From contig CM075760.1 of the NCBI GenBank assembly GCA_037974335.1, forward strand, positions 40,216,603-40,280,602: a stretch of 64,000 bases of DNA, read 5' to 3'. Positions 22,936-34,648 of this stretch are shown here, one piece after another. The position numbers and the translations under genes were made by a program. The stretch comes from Prionace glauca (lineage: Eukaryota > Chordata > Chondrichthyes > Carcharhiniformes > Carcharhinidae). The notes below the pieces were generated by a model that did no database searches, was not told where the DNA came from, and saw only the letters and a program-made list of their open reading frames with translations. Every line of letters starts with the position of its first letter. The first letter of the stretch is position 1.

Positions 22936-23252
22936 CCTCAGCACTGATTGACTGAAACTGGATCAGTGTCACTTTTAAATCCCTACTGTAATCACAGTAC
23001 AGTATTATTTATGTCCAGCACTGACCACATGGCAGGAATAAACATGGAAAATCTTGATAATTACTCAATTATCGATGTGTGTTTTCAACAACATGTTCAC
23101 CTGTAACTCTGTGAAATATAAAACTTTAGGGTCATTTATGAATGTCAAATGATATCCAGAAATGTTGTTCTTTGTTCTAATTGATTTTGCTTTTCCTTGG
23201 GTTTGTGAATATTTAAAATAATGCTGATTTTGTCTCTATTTTGTGCAGGGAC
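22936..23252. other. D-J spacer
   Basis: Checked for a second D with 23/12 signals. A TACTGTA..CACAGTA pair at 22984-22999 lacks nonamers and has a 2 bp core, so it is not a D. Nothing else is visible. Confidence 0.5.
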
Positions 23253-23291
23253 GGTTATTGTATGACACAGCCTACAGAATGTGATACTGTG
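23253..23291 (+). promoter_or_regulatory. JH recombination signal, 23-type
   Basis: Nonamer GGTTATTGT (23253-23261), 23 bp spacer, heptamer TACTGTG (23285-23291). The heptamer's outermost base is non-consensus; the three bases next to the coding end are intact. Confidence 0.93.
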
Positions 23292-23339
23292 ACTACTTCG
23301 ACTACTGGGGACAAGGGACCATGGTGACGGTGACGACAG
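23292..23339 (+). CDS. JH segment
   Basis: Encodes YFDYWGQGTMVTVTT, with the invariant WGQG motif at the start of FR4, and ends with a phase 1 donor g|gtaaga. Splices to CH1 at 34649 across an 11.3 kb intron: the J exon's final G plus CG makes the alanine that opens CH1. Confidence 0.96.
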
Positions 23340-26300
23340 GTAAGAACCACCCACTTATTGAGTAACTGGTTTACATGTGTCTTTGTTTTATGTTTCTATC
23401 TGTACTAATAATCCATGTGGCAACATAAATGTGAGTTTGGTGGATTCTCGGTTGAGAATTGTTACAATGTTTCCTGTAATTCTGCTGCGAAGGGGTTTTA
23501 GAATTCCGCTCTTTCTGGACAATCCGTACTGCTGAGGGATTCAATCCCAAATTGTTGGGATTTTGTGTTTATCTGTTGAGGTTATTGTGTGGTTGGGTTA
23601 CTTTAAAATCCGAATGTCTGTTATACAATTCAGCGTTTCTGCAGCGTTTAATCTCGGTGACATCTATTGGCTGCGGTTTGTACCATCTACTGCACAAGTG
23701 TTTGAAATTTAAACCAAAAATTTAAAAAATCTAACATTTCTATATTTATCCAGTGAAAATGTTCCACTCACTCACAATGCTGGTGCTGCTGTGCAACATT
23801 TTCTGCTTATTCGAAACATTAATTAGTTTGGTGTTGGGCGAATTGGCTGGAATTTATATTAAACATTTCTGTCAATGTTATATTTGATTCTGTTGAGAGT
23901 GTTTGTAGAATTGTGCTGCTTCTGCATGAAGCGGGGTTCAGTCTCTCAGTGATGCGTTTTTTTTCCTCTGATGAGGAGATTATGAATCTGGGTGACTTTA
24001 AATACGTAAAATTTGTGAATTAATTTGTTGTTTCTGCATTGTTTGAACTCAGTGACACTGAGCGTTTTGTGATTGAATATGGACATTCTGCCGGTTCGCA
24101 ACTGCTTGACGTATAACTGCAGGCAGAAATAAAGCAGGCTTTATTATGTTTGTATGTTTAAAATCTTTAGTGATAACGGCTTACGCCACTCGTTCAGAAC
24201 ATAGTTTGTCACTGCATTCCGAATTTGGAATACCTGCAATGTTTAATCTCGGTGGCATTTGATGGCTGGAACTTTTACCATCCAAATGTTTAAATATGTT
24301 TGAAATATGACCCAATATGAATAAGATGTGATAAAGTTTCAACGCGAATTTGTTGGACAAATTCCACCTCCTCGCAATGCTATTTCTATTATTCTAGATT
24401 TCTGTTTAGTTTAATAATTGGTTAAGAGCTGGTTTGCTAGATTCGATATTGAGATTTATTTTGCAATGTTACATTTGATTCTGTTGAATGGATAATTGAT
24501 CTGTTTTTCTGTGAAGCGGATTCATTCCCTCATTGATGTGTTTTGTTGTGTTTCTGCTGAGGAGATTCTGTGGTGCAGTCACTGTGAATGTTTAAAATTT
24601 GTGCTATGGTTTGGCTTTGTGGCAGTATTTCTGTGTTGTTTAAATAGTGTATAACGGTGCCGTTGAGAGTTTAGATGTTTTCTGGTTGAACAGAAACAAT
24701 CTTTGAGTTTGAAAATCTATGTAGGGAGAAAACAAGCAGGTTGGGGGGAAAGAACACCGAAAAGATATCACAGCATTTTTATAAATGTTAAATAACGCTT
24801 ACAAATTCAAGTGAGTCATGACTTACAACGCTCATTCGGACACTTAGTCTTTGCTGCAATCACAAACTTCCCATGAACAATTTTAATAGTAAAATTAATG
24901 TAAATCAAAGAATTATTAATCGGTAATTTAACTCCATATTCACCACAGATTATTTTATATTAATAATTTAGCAATAATCCCCTTTAATAGTTCTGTTGTG
25001 TATTTCACACAATTAACATGACCAGAACATTTTCCAGACTGGAAATATTTTGTGACAATTCCAGAAGCTATTTCAATGATAACCTGCTGTTTTCACAGCC
25101 GTGCTCAGTTGAACAAGATACTTTGCATTAATCGGTATATCCCAGATTAAGTTCGCATTTACTGGAATACGAGTTTTGCAGAATAATTTCCTTTTTGGAA
25201 ATTTTTGTATCCGATTATTAATTTTTTTTCTATGCAATTGGAACCAGATTATCTGTTCTGAGTATTTTTTTAAATTAGATAACGAGATAATTAATTACTT
25301 ATCGCATCTCAAAATTTGTGAAATTGTTTAGTGTTCCTCAATTGTTTTTACATTGTTTACGCTCAGTGAAACTGAGTAGTTCTGGCTAAATGAAAATAAA
25401 ATTGCCTTTGAATATTCTTGTAGGGAAAAAGCAGAAAAGTTTCGAAAAATAAAATAAATATATATTAGGACATTTTATTCATGTTAACTAATGGTTACAT
25501 ATTAAAATAAAACATGAATTACAATTCACTGTACCTCTGTTAGGGACATTACACTGCCCTGAATCTGTTATATTCGAAGTCCTCATTTTCAGAAAAATAA
25601 TTGCCCAGTTTTTGTGATTTGAGACAGTCAGGGAGAAATAGTTAAAAGGCAAAGGGAGTTTTAAAATGAACATCAGGTTAATTTAAAATTTTTATTGATT
25701 TGTTGTAATTTGACCTTTGATCAATTAGAATCAAACAGTTTATAAAAATTTGACAGACTGAACACAGTTTTCTGACAGATGGAATTCGCTGACACTCAAG
25801 TAAAATTGTTCAAATGATTGTGTTTGAATTGTAGTAAAGTATCAACAGAAACTGGCTACCACTGACAATTAAATGCTTGAAATTCAAAAAGATTACTTTA
25901 TATAAAAATAATATGATATTATACATACTATAAAAATAATATTAGCTCAGCACTTAATAACATCATGTCTCCCATTAATGTTAAACACAGAATAAATGAC
26001 AGAATGGAAGAATTCATACTAACTGAAGCTTATGTTTAATTCTTATTAAATATTATAATGAAGAAAAGGTTGAGACTTATATTCTGCATCGTGTTTTTAG
26101 CGTTACAGAGGATTTGAATCAATTATCGTCTCTGTGTTTGCACTGTTTAATTCAGGTCTTCTTTAATTAAACAATGTGTTCAGTAATGAAGTTATATGCG
26201 TGGTCTAAATTATTAAATCTCGGAAGCAGTATTATTGATTTCAAACGGCCAGGCCGTTACAGTCTGGACAAACTCAGAAATCTGCATTTTTAACACGTTT

Positions 26301-28139
26301 GTTCGTTGTAATAAGATATTTGTAGTAAAAGTGAAAAAGTAAAATATTACAATGTGATTAGATTTAAGTAAATGAATGACAGATGTTTGAATGTTTCCAT
26401 TCAGTAATTTGAAATTATAGTTTAACATTGAGATTTAATTGTAACCTAATTATTTAACAATGTTGGGGGCAGAAGCACGTTTTGAATGATTGAAAACTCA
26501 TTTTATTACAGAGAACAAATCAGCTGACAGGAGAACTAACTGACAATTAACAATAACTTAAAATGTAATATTAACGCTGATTAATTCAAAACAAAAGACC
26601 TTGAATATTGCACTAGCGTGCAAAATATCATCAGTCTTAGAGAATATTTAATTGTATCAAAATGAATTCAAAAACAAAACATTTCTTTACTCAGCTGTGC
26701 TCGGCTCGATAAATTGTTTTGCCTTGATAATTTTGTTGATTACATTTAATTAAGAAATTAGATCCAATCAGGTAACGATTTTCAATGTAAATATTTCCCG
26801 GTTTGTTTAATTCTTAGTGTGTCACTGTATCTCTGTTAGGGACATTGAACTGTTACTGTGTCACTGTATCTCTGATAGGGACATTGAACTGTCCTGAATC
26901 TGTTATTTTTGCTGATTTTCAGCGAACTTACATTTTTACACAATTTTCGCGAAGTGATACAGGCAGAGAGAAATAATTAAAAGTCGAGAGGAGTTCTGAA
27001 ATGAATACCCGTTTAATTTAAAATAGGTTATTGATTTTCTGTTGTAACTTGACTATTGATCAATGAGAATCCAACAGTTTGAAATTGACAGATTGAACAG
27101 ATCTTTCTGCTGGGAACTCGACTGTTGAACTGTTTGTGTCTGTTCTGTTTCTGGGCGTATGGTCACTGTGTTGGGACCAGGAATCTCCCTGACTGGTTAT
27201 AAATCTTTTGATTCCTTCTCCTGTCCTGCAAGAAGTGAAATTTGATTTATTTCTTCAATGCACTTGTATCTGTGGGAAATTTGACTGTTTGACTCGGTGT
27301 CTCAGAAATTAAGTCCCTGAAGCATATTGTGTCCATCAGAGAAGCAGAAACATCAGACTTTAGAGGGAGAATTGGGTGATTTTTAAGCAGTGATGTACCG
27401 GCCTTGGGAATGTTCGATGAACAAATACAAAGTGAGATTTACTATATTGTGCTCCGTAATACAGCAGCCCCTGAACTGTTTAGTTTGACAGTTGAAGGGT
27501 CACATTCACTTGCATATTATTTTTAATCTTCTAAAGGCATTTTGGAGACATTTGCTCGGCCAGAATTTTTAATCTAATTGTTCCTTCACAAAGTATTGAT
27601 ATGAAGCATCCTTGAACAACTGCAGACATCCGCCCTGCTGTTAGGCAGGGAGTTCCAGGATTTTGACCCAGCGATTATGAATGAATTGAGATATTGTTTC
27701 AGGTCAGGATGGTGTGTGTTTTGGAGGGAAGCTTACAGGTTATAGTGTTTCAGATATGGCTGCTGCCCTTGTCCTGTTAGGATGTAAAGGCAGCGGGTTT
27801 GGACAGTGTATTCTATGGAGCCTTGGTGAATTGCTGCAGTGCATGTTGTATATAATGCACACAGTGCTGACACTGCTTGTTAGTGATGGAGAGAGTGAAT
27901 AGGGTGAATGAGGGGCCGGGTAATCTTGTGGGTGGCTTTGCCCTGGATTGTGTCAGATTCCGTGAGGTTTTACAAGTTTCTCTCATTGAGGAAAGAGGAA
28001 ATTATTTAATTGTGACTGACTTGTGAAATATTTAAATGTTTTTCCAACCCGTGCCCCACAGTCCGTGTTGTGCTCGCTTGTCACTCCCACTTACTGTGCG
28101 AGTGGATGAGTATGTGTGGAGTGAGGGTGCTTTTCCAGA
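23340..28139 (+). other. J-C intron, 5' half, with internal duplications
   Basis: AT-rich intron without exons. Two internal duplications are visible. One has a period of about 595 bp between 23450 and 24700: 'gtttaatctcggtg' recurs at about 23647 and 24240, and 'catttgattctgttga' at about 23880 and 24472. The other is a ~270 bp block at 25500-25770 repeated at 26810-27110 ('ctctgttagggacatt', 'cctgaatctgttat'). A repeat-derived segment lies at 27590-27960. An intronic enhancer may be here but no exact octamer was found. Confidence 0.6.
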
Positions 28140-29040
28140 CTGAATCAGCCAGATAGAGACTTACACACATCACACATTCTCACACACATAAATACACACA
28201 GAGAGACGCTCATATTCTCTCACACATACACACGCACACTTACTTTCTCTCTCATACGATATCTCACACACATTCTCTTTCTCTCACGGTCTACATACTC
28301 TGTCTCAAATACAAATCCAGACATACTCTCGCTCTCTCAATCAGTCTCTCACATCTCATACACAAAAACACTCACACGCACACAACTCCACACACATTCT
28401 CTCTTACACGCAGACACATACACACACATAAGCGTAGTCTCACGCCCTCACACACGCACTCACTCTCCCAAAGTCTGTCACACACGCTCAAGTTGTCTCA
28501 CATTTATTCACACATACTCTCTCACAATTCCTCTTGCACACGCATCTCTCTCTCTCACACACACACATATTTCTATCTCTGTTGCACAGACTATCTCACA
28601 CCTGTACATTCTTGCTAACACACACTAACTCTCTCACACTCTCTCACACACATAGACCTATGCACACACTCTAACTTACACACAGACACAGTCTCTCTCA
28701 CAAGCACAGTGTCACGCAAACATTCTCTGTCACACACACACACACACACACAAACACACACTTTGCTTCTATCACCCACGCACATTGCACACGTCTTTCT
28801 CACTCACACACAATCCCGTGCACACTTCCACACACACATGAACAGTATATTTGCTTTCTAGTAGGCACACTGCCCCCTCTTGCAAACGCAGCCCACTGTC
28901 TCACACATGTGCAAACACAGTCTATCACACACAGGCACCTTCTCACACACATTCACCCCTCTCTCTATCAAACACACACCCAAACACACCTCACACACTT
29001 TCCATCTCACATACATCAGAGAGACTGTCATTTACATCAT
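28140..29040 (+). repeat. CA/CT-rich simple repeat in the J-C intron
   Basis: Impure (CA)n with CTCT interruptions and almost no G on the coding strand. The open frames across it are products of the repeat. Confidence 0.85.
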
Positions 29041-29890
29041 AGAATAGAATCACGAGATCCTACAGTACAGAAGGAGGCCATTCAGCCCCTGCGCAAGGAT
29101 GTTTTGGCCCTGGAGGGAGTGCAGAGGAGGTTTACTCGGCTGATACCGGAGTTGAGGGGATTGAGCTATGAGGAGAGGCTGAATAAACTAGGCTTGTACT
29201 CGTTAGAGTTTAGAAGAATGAGGGGAGATCTCATTGAGACGTATAAGATGATGAATGGGATGGATAGGATAGAGGTGGAGAGACTGTTCCCGCTCAAAAA
29301 AGACAGTAGGACTAGGGGGCACAGCCTCAAGATAAAGGGGGGGCGGTTTAGAACAGAGTTGAGGAGGAACTTCTTCACTCAAAGGGTGGTGAATCTCTGG
29401 AATTCTCTGCCCGTTGAAGTGGTGGAGGCTGCCTCGCTAAATATTTTTAAGAAACGGGTTGATGGGTTTTTGATAAGAGAAGGGATTAAGGGTTATGGGG
29501 AGAGGGCGGGAAGGTGGAGCTGAGTCACGACAGATCAGCCATGATCTTATTGAATGGCGGGGCAGGCTCGAAGGGCCAGATGGCCTACTCCTGCTCCTAT
29601 TTCTTATGTTCTTATGTTCTTATGTTCTAAGCCTGCATCAACAGGAATCCCACCAAAGCCCTATCCCCATAACCACATGTGTTTACTCTAACTAGACCTC
29701 CTGAACCTAAGGGGCAATTCCGCACGGCCAGTCCCCTGAACCCAAACGTCTTTGGACTGTGGAAGGAAACAGGAGCATCCGAAGGAAACCCAAGCAGACA
29801 CGGGGTGAACTTACTAACTCCATACACAATGACTCATATCGGGAATTGAACTGTGAGGCAGCAGCGCCAATCACTGTGCCACCTCGGCCA
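29041..29890 (-). repeat. SINE, minus strand, split by a LINE
   Basis: The SINE tail and distal body lie at 29041-29092 ('acagtacagaaggaggccat', then 'tcagcccct') and the rest at about 29636-29890 ('atccccataaccacatgtg' through 'gaactgtgaggcagcagcgc'). The two halves are contiguous parts of one SINE, separated by the LINE described next. Confidence 0.75.
29093..29635 (+). mobile_element. CR1-like LINE, 5'-truncated, inserted in a SINE
   Basis: A well-preserved 3' portion: an open reading of the ORF2 C-terminus to 29523 ('[20 protein letters not shown]', '[20 protein letters not shown]', 'NLWNSLPVEVVEAASLNIF'), then the 3' UTR and three TTCTTATG-type tail repeats at about 29608-29633. 5' truncation, terminal octamer repeats and a possible short target duplication (agcc..ctgc on both sides) point to ordinary target-primed insertion. 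Its clean sequence makes it one of the younger elements here. Confidence 0.9.
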
Positions 29891-30430
29891 CCCCCTCCCC
29901 CTCCCCCACTAACATTTGAATGAGGGTGGGATCGGGAAGCCCGAGTAAAACTCAAGTGAATAAGTTTCAGCTGGAAATTGTTCTCTGTTTGGAGTCATAT
30001 TTAGCACAAAACAAGATGGTGATGGTTGTTGGAGGTCAAACATCTAAGTTGAGAATTCACTGCAGGAGTTCGGCAGGGGACTGTTCTGGGACCAACAATC
30101 TTCTATTGCTTCATCAATGACACATTCCATCCAACATGAGGTCAGAAGTAGGGATTTCCATGTGTTACACCGGACACAAAGACACAATCAATAAGAAGGG
30201 ATCTGGCTGAGACTAAGTCCGCCTGGCTCCCCAATACTGGTGTAAACTTGGTGTTTGATTCCTGTGTGACCCTAGTTTTGCTGGAAGCTTCCCTTCCAGC
30301 TCCCTCAGTCTGTCTATTTGTTCACTGATCCGTGTTTCTGAAAGAAAGGCCCCGACATTAAAGCAGCTGCCCGGTGATCTACACTGATTCCTGACTTTAC
30401 ACAGCCCTGTTACTGAAAGCTGATCAATGG
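29891..30430 (+). other. J-C intron, no gene
   Basis: Intron sequence without recognised features except the first purine-rich leader of the repeat that follows. Confidence 0.45.
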
Positions 30431-32890
30431 AGAGAATCGGGAAAAGATCGATGGAGAAGGAGAGGAGGAGGTGGCTCACTGACTCTCTCACCCTCACCCA
30501 CACTGACTCACTCACCCTCAATCTCTCCTCCTCACTCAAATAACTTCACTCACTCACCCTCACTTAATCACCTTCCCTCACTGACACACACTCTCTCACT
30601 CACTCACCCTCATATGTAGAGAATCGGGAAAAGATCGATGGAGAGGGAGAGGAGGAGGTGGCTCACTGACTCTCTCACCCTCACCCTCACTCACTCACTC
30701 ACCCTCAATCTCTCCTCCTCACTTAAATAACTTCACTCACTCACCCTCACTTACCCACCTTCCCTGACTGACACACTCTCACTCACTCACCCTCATTCAC
30801 TCACCCTCAATCTCTCATCCTCACTCAAAGAACTTCACTCACTCACCCTCACTTAATCACCTTCCCTCACTGACACACACTCTCTCACTCACTCACCCTC
30901 ATATGTAGAGAATCGGGAAAAGATCGATGGAGAGGGAGAGGAGGAGGTGGCTCACTGACTCTCTCACCCTCACCCTCACTCACTCACTCACCCTCCATCT
31001 CTCATCCTCACTCAAATAACTTCACTCACTCACCCTCAATCTCTCATCCTCACTCAAATAACTTCACTCACTCACCCTCACTTACCCACCTTCCCTCACT
31101 GACACACTCTGATTCACTCAACCTCATTCATTCACCCTCAATCTCTCATCTTCACTCAAAGAACTTCACTCACTCACCCTCAGTTACCAACCTTCCCTCA
31201 CTGACGCACTCTCACTCACTCACCCTCATTCACTCACCCTCACTCACTCAACCACAATCACACACCGACAGTCACTCATTCTCATTTACGCTTACTCACT
31301 CGCCCTCATTCACTCACCCTTGCTCACTCATCCACCCTCACGCACTCGCCCTCAAGCACTCCCCCTCATACACTCGCCCTCACACACACTCGCTCTCATG
31401 CACTCGCCCTCACGCACTCATCCTCATGCACTCAACCTCATGCACTCAACCTCATGCACTCAACCTCAAGCACTCAAACTCATGCACTCAAACTCAGAAA
31501 CTCACTGATCCTGATTCACCCTGAGTCACTCACCCTCACACACTCACTCACTCATAATCACTCGCTCATATTCACTTACTCACTCTCATCCATCGCCATT
31601 CACACTCACACAAGCCACCCTCATTCAACCTCACTCGTTCACTCAAACACACGCCCTGACTCACTCATCCTCACACCCTCACACACTCACTCACTCACAA
31701 TCACTCACTCATATTCACTCACTCACTCTCATCCATCCTCACTCACCCACAAACACACATTCAACCTCACTCGTTCAACCTCAATCACACACCCTGCCTC
31801 ACTCACTCTCACACTCTGACTGATTCACTCACTCTCACACCCTCAGTCACGCATCCACATTCACTCACTCACTCACACGCACTCACCCTCACGCACTCAC
31901 CCTCACGCGCCCTCATTAACTCACTGTCACTCAGCCACCCACACTCATACACCATCACTCACTCAACCTCACTCACTAAACCTCACTCACTGAGTTAGAC
32001 CCTCAGTCAGTCACCAACATTCATACTCACCGTCATTCACTCATCCTACTAATCCACCTTCACTCACCCAGTCTCACTCACTCATCCCACTAATCCACCC
32101 TCACTCACCCAGTCTCACTCAGTCTCACTCACCCTCACTCACTCACCCCATTCTCTCACACTTATCCCCCCTCACTCATCCAGTCTCACTCCCTCTCACT
32201 CGCACTCCCTCAGTCACCTACCCACTCTCAATCAACCTGACTCACCCCCACAAACTCAAGCTCAATGACCCTCTCTCTGTCTCTCTCACTTGCGCCATCT
32301 CACCCATTCAAACTCACTCAGACTCACGCACTTACATTCACTCACACACCCTCACATCCTCATCATCACTCAACATCACGCACCCTAACTCACAAATCCT
32401 CAATCACTCGTCCTCATCAAACACCTTCACTCACTCACCCTCACTCTCCCACCCATCCACATTCTCCCTCACACACCACCCTCAGTAACAGACCCTGATT
32501 CACTCACTCTCACCCCTCACTTACTCAGTTACATTCACTCCCTCACCCTCATTCACTCAATCTCACTCACTTTCACTCACCCACCTCCACTAACCTTCAC
32601 ACATCTTCACTCACTCTCCCTCATACTTTCAATCTTGCTTACCTACACTCATCCAACCACCTTCACTCACATTCAGCCTCCTCCACTCACCTACCCTCTC
32701 TCACACACCCTCATTTACTCACGCTCTCTCACCCTCACCCACACTTATTCACCATCAATCACTCATCATCACTCAAAGAACTTCACCCACTCACGTTCCG
32801 TCACACATACACCATCACTCATCCACTCTCACTCATTTAATCACTCACCCTCACACACTCACATTCTCTCACTCACACTCACTGAATCTG
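30431..32890 (+). repeat. CTCACTCACCCTCA minisatellite in the J-C intron
   Basis: About 2.4 kb of TCAC/CCTCA words, nearly free of G on the coding strand. Near its 5' end a larger unit beginning 'agagaatcgggaaaagatcg' occurs three times (about 30431, 30617, 30906), giving 186 and 289 bp higher-order periods. The frames are repeat artefacts. Confidence 0.9.
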
Positions 32891-32892
32891 TG

Positions 32893-33660
32893 TGGTGAGG
32901 GTCTGCAACGAGAGAGAAGAAAGATCTCAAGCGGCAGTTTGGAGTTCAAAGGTGGGAGCTGCCCTGGGAGTGCAGAGAGCTGGATGGAATCGCTGGGGGC
33001 TCGGGGACAGGGACAATGGCAAAGAGTCAGGGGAGAACAGGAGGCGAGGGAAATGGCAGAGAGCCGGGATGGGGGGAGGGCAGAGAGCCAGGGGAAACAG
33101 CAGAGAGCTGGGGAAAGGGCAGAGAGGCGGGGAACAGGGCGGAAAGTCAGGGGAAAGGGTAGAGAGAGAGGGGAAAGGACAGGGAGCAGGGGAAAGAGCA
33201 GAGAGACCAGTGAAAGGGGAGAGAGCCGAAAGGAAGGGCAGAGAGATGGGGAAAAGTGTAGAAAGACCAGGGAAAGGGGAGAGAACTAGGAGAAAGGGCG
33301 GGGAGGCACGGAAAAGGGCACGGAGGCAACAGAAAGGCCAGAGAGCCGAGGGGAAGGGCAGAGAGCCCAGGGGAAAGAGCAGGAGAGTCAGGGGGAAAGC
33401 TCAGAGAGCTGGGGGGAAGGAGAAAGAGGAGAGGGAGAAGGAAAAGAGGGCAGAGAGCTGAGGGACGGCGTGGGGGGTGAGGGAAAGAACAGAGAGCCGG
33501 GGGAGAGGGCACAGAGCTGGAGGGAAGTGTAGAGAGCCAGGTGGAAATACAGAGAGCTGGATAAAAGGGGAAAAGAGCCACCGTGAAAGGCAGAGAGCCA
33601 GTGGAAAGGGCAAAGAGCTGGGGAAATGGGCAGAGAGCGGGTGACGGATGGCAAAGTGAG
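32893..33660 (+). repeat. Purine-rich GAGCT/GGGG array, switch-like
   Basis: About 770 bp of units like 'gggcagagagccaggggaaa' (roughly 17-20 bp), G/A-rich on the coding strand. GAGCT occurs eight times: 32956, 32977, 33105, 33406, 33455, 33514, 33554 and 33615, several followed by GGGG. The array starts where the preceding repeat of opposite skew ends and finishes about 1 kb before CH1. The words and position are those of mammalian S-mu regions. The 189-codon open frame through it looks like a by-product of the repeat. Confidence 0.75.
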
Positions 33661-33950
33661 GAGGTTCAGAACAGAGCTCACAATCAGCTCATCTGTAATC
33701 TCAGTGAATGATGGAGGAGACTTCAGGGTCCAAATGGGAAACTCTAGGTATTAATGTATGATCCTTCAATTCGTTAATGTTGCATTTATTTGAATTTATA
33801 ATCACATTTAGAGTTTCCTGATCATTCAGTAAATATTCATTCAGGAGGTATTTTTGAAGCAAAGTCACTAATCTCCGTTTTGTGGAGTGAGAGGCAGTGA
33901 GTTGGAGAGAGGAAGGGGCATCAATCAGTTTGAACACAGGCAATTTCCAA

Positions 33951-34080
33951 AACTAGTGTGGAGATGCCGGAGTGAGGTTGGTGTGGGCACAGTAAGGATT
34001 CTCACAACACCAGGTTAAAGTCCAACAGGTTTATTTGGAATCACAAGCTGTTGGAGCTCCCTCATCAAGTGAGTGGATAG
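33951..34080 (+). repeat. Interspersed repeat fragment
   Basis: 'tgtggagatgccggagtgag', 'caacaccaggttaaagtcca', 'acaggtttatttggaatcac', 'ctcatcaagtgagtgg': a block I recognise as a common elasmobranch repeat, class unknown. Confidence 0.6.
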
Positions 34081-34419
34081 TCTGAATGAAGGGAGAACTT
34101 CTTCATCACAAAGTGTTTTTGTTTGAGAAATAAACAGCGGTTCATCACACACTGCTGTTGTTGAGAAATAAATAGTTGCTGCAATAATTGAGAAATTTTT
34201 TGCTGTTCTCTGTTAATCCAATGAATGACATGTCATTGTGAGACTAACAGAATGTGTTTTTTTTTCTTCCTAATTTGATAGAAGTGGAGACAGGGATATG
34301 AGTTTCTACAGAGATGACAATTCCCAATTGATAGAAGTAACATCATCTCAAAGGCGGATGAAAGATTTAATCGGGAAATATTAGGGATACATTCATAATT
34401 CTAATCAATGTTGGAGATA

Positions 34420-34565
34420 GAAACATAGAAAAGAGAAGCTGGAGTAGGCCATTCGGCCGTTGGAGCCTACTCCGCCTTTCACTTTGGTCAGAGCTCATCA
34501 CTATCCTGATCACACCTACGACCCATATCCCTTCATCCCTTTAACACCAAGAGCTATATCTAATA
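34420..34565 (-). repeat. LINE 3' end fragment, minus strand
   Basis: 'gctggagtaggccattcggc', then 'cccttcatccctttaacacc'; the same element is longer at 61770-62100. Confidence 0.65.
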
Positions 34566-34648
34566 TAGAAACCTATTTGTAACAATGTTTGATGACTTAA
34601 TAAATGCAAGTAAGAGTCTAACTTGTTCAATTGGCTATTCTTTCCCAG

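Noticed and set aside
22984-22999. TACTGTA/CACAGTA pair as a possible second D
   Set aside because: Only two bases between the heptamers and no nonamer on either side.
31320-32898. Ser/His/Pro-rich open frames
   Set aside because: Translation of the CTCACCCTCA minisatellite.
32892-33461. 189-codon open frame rich in Arg, Glu and Gly
   Set aside because: It lies wholly in the purine minisatellite and is open only because the repeat lacks T; no domain or splice context.
34585-34648. Upstream ATG in frame with CH1 as an independent start
   Set aside because: It is intron sequence before a clear acceptor; CH1 is an internal exon.
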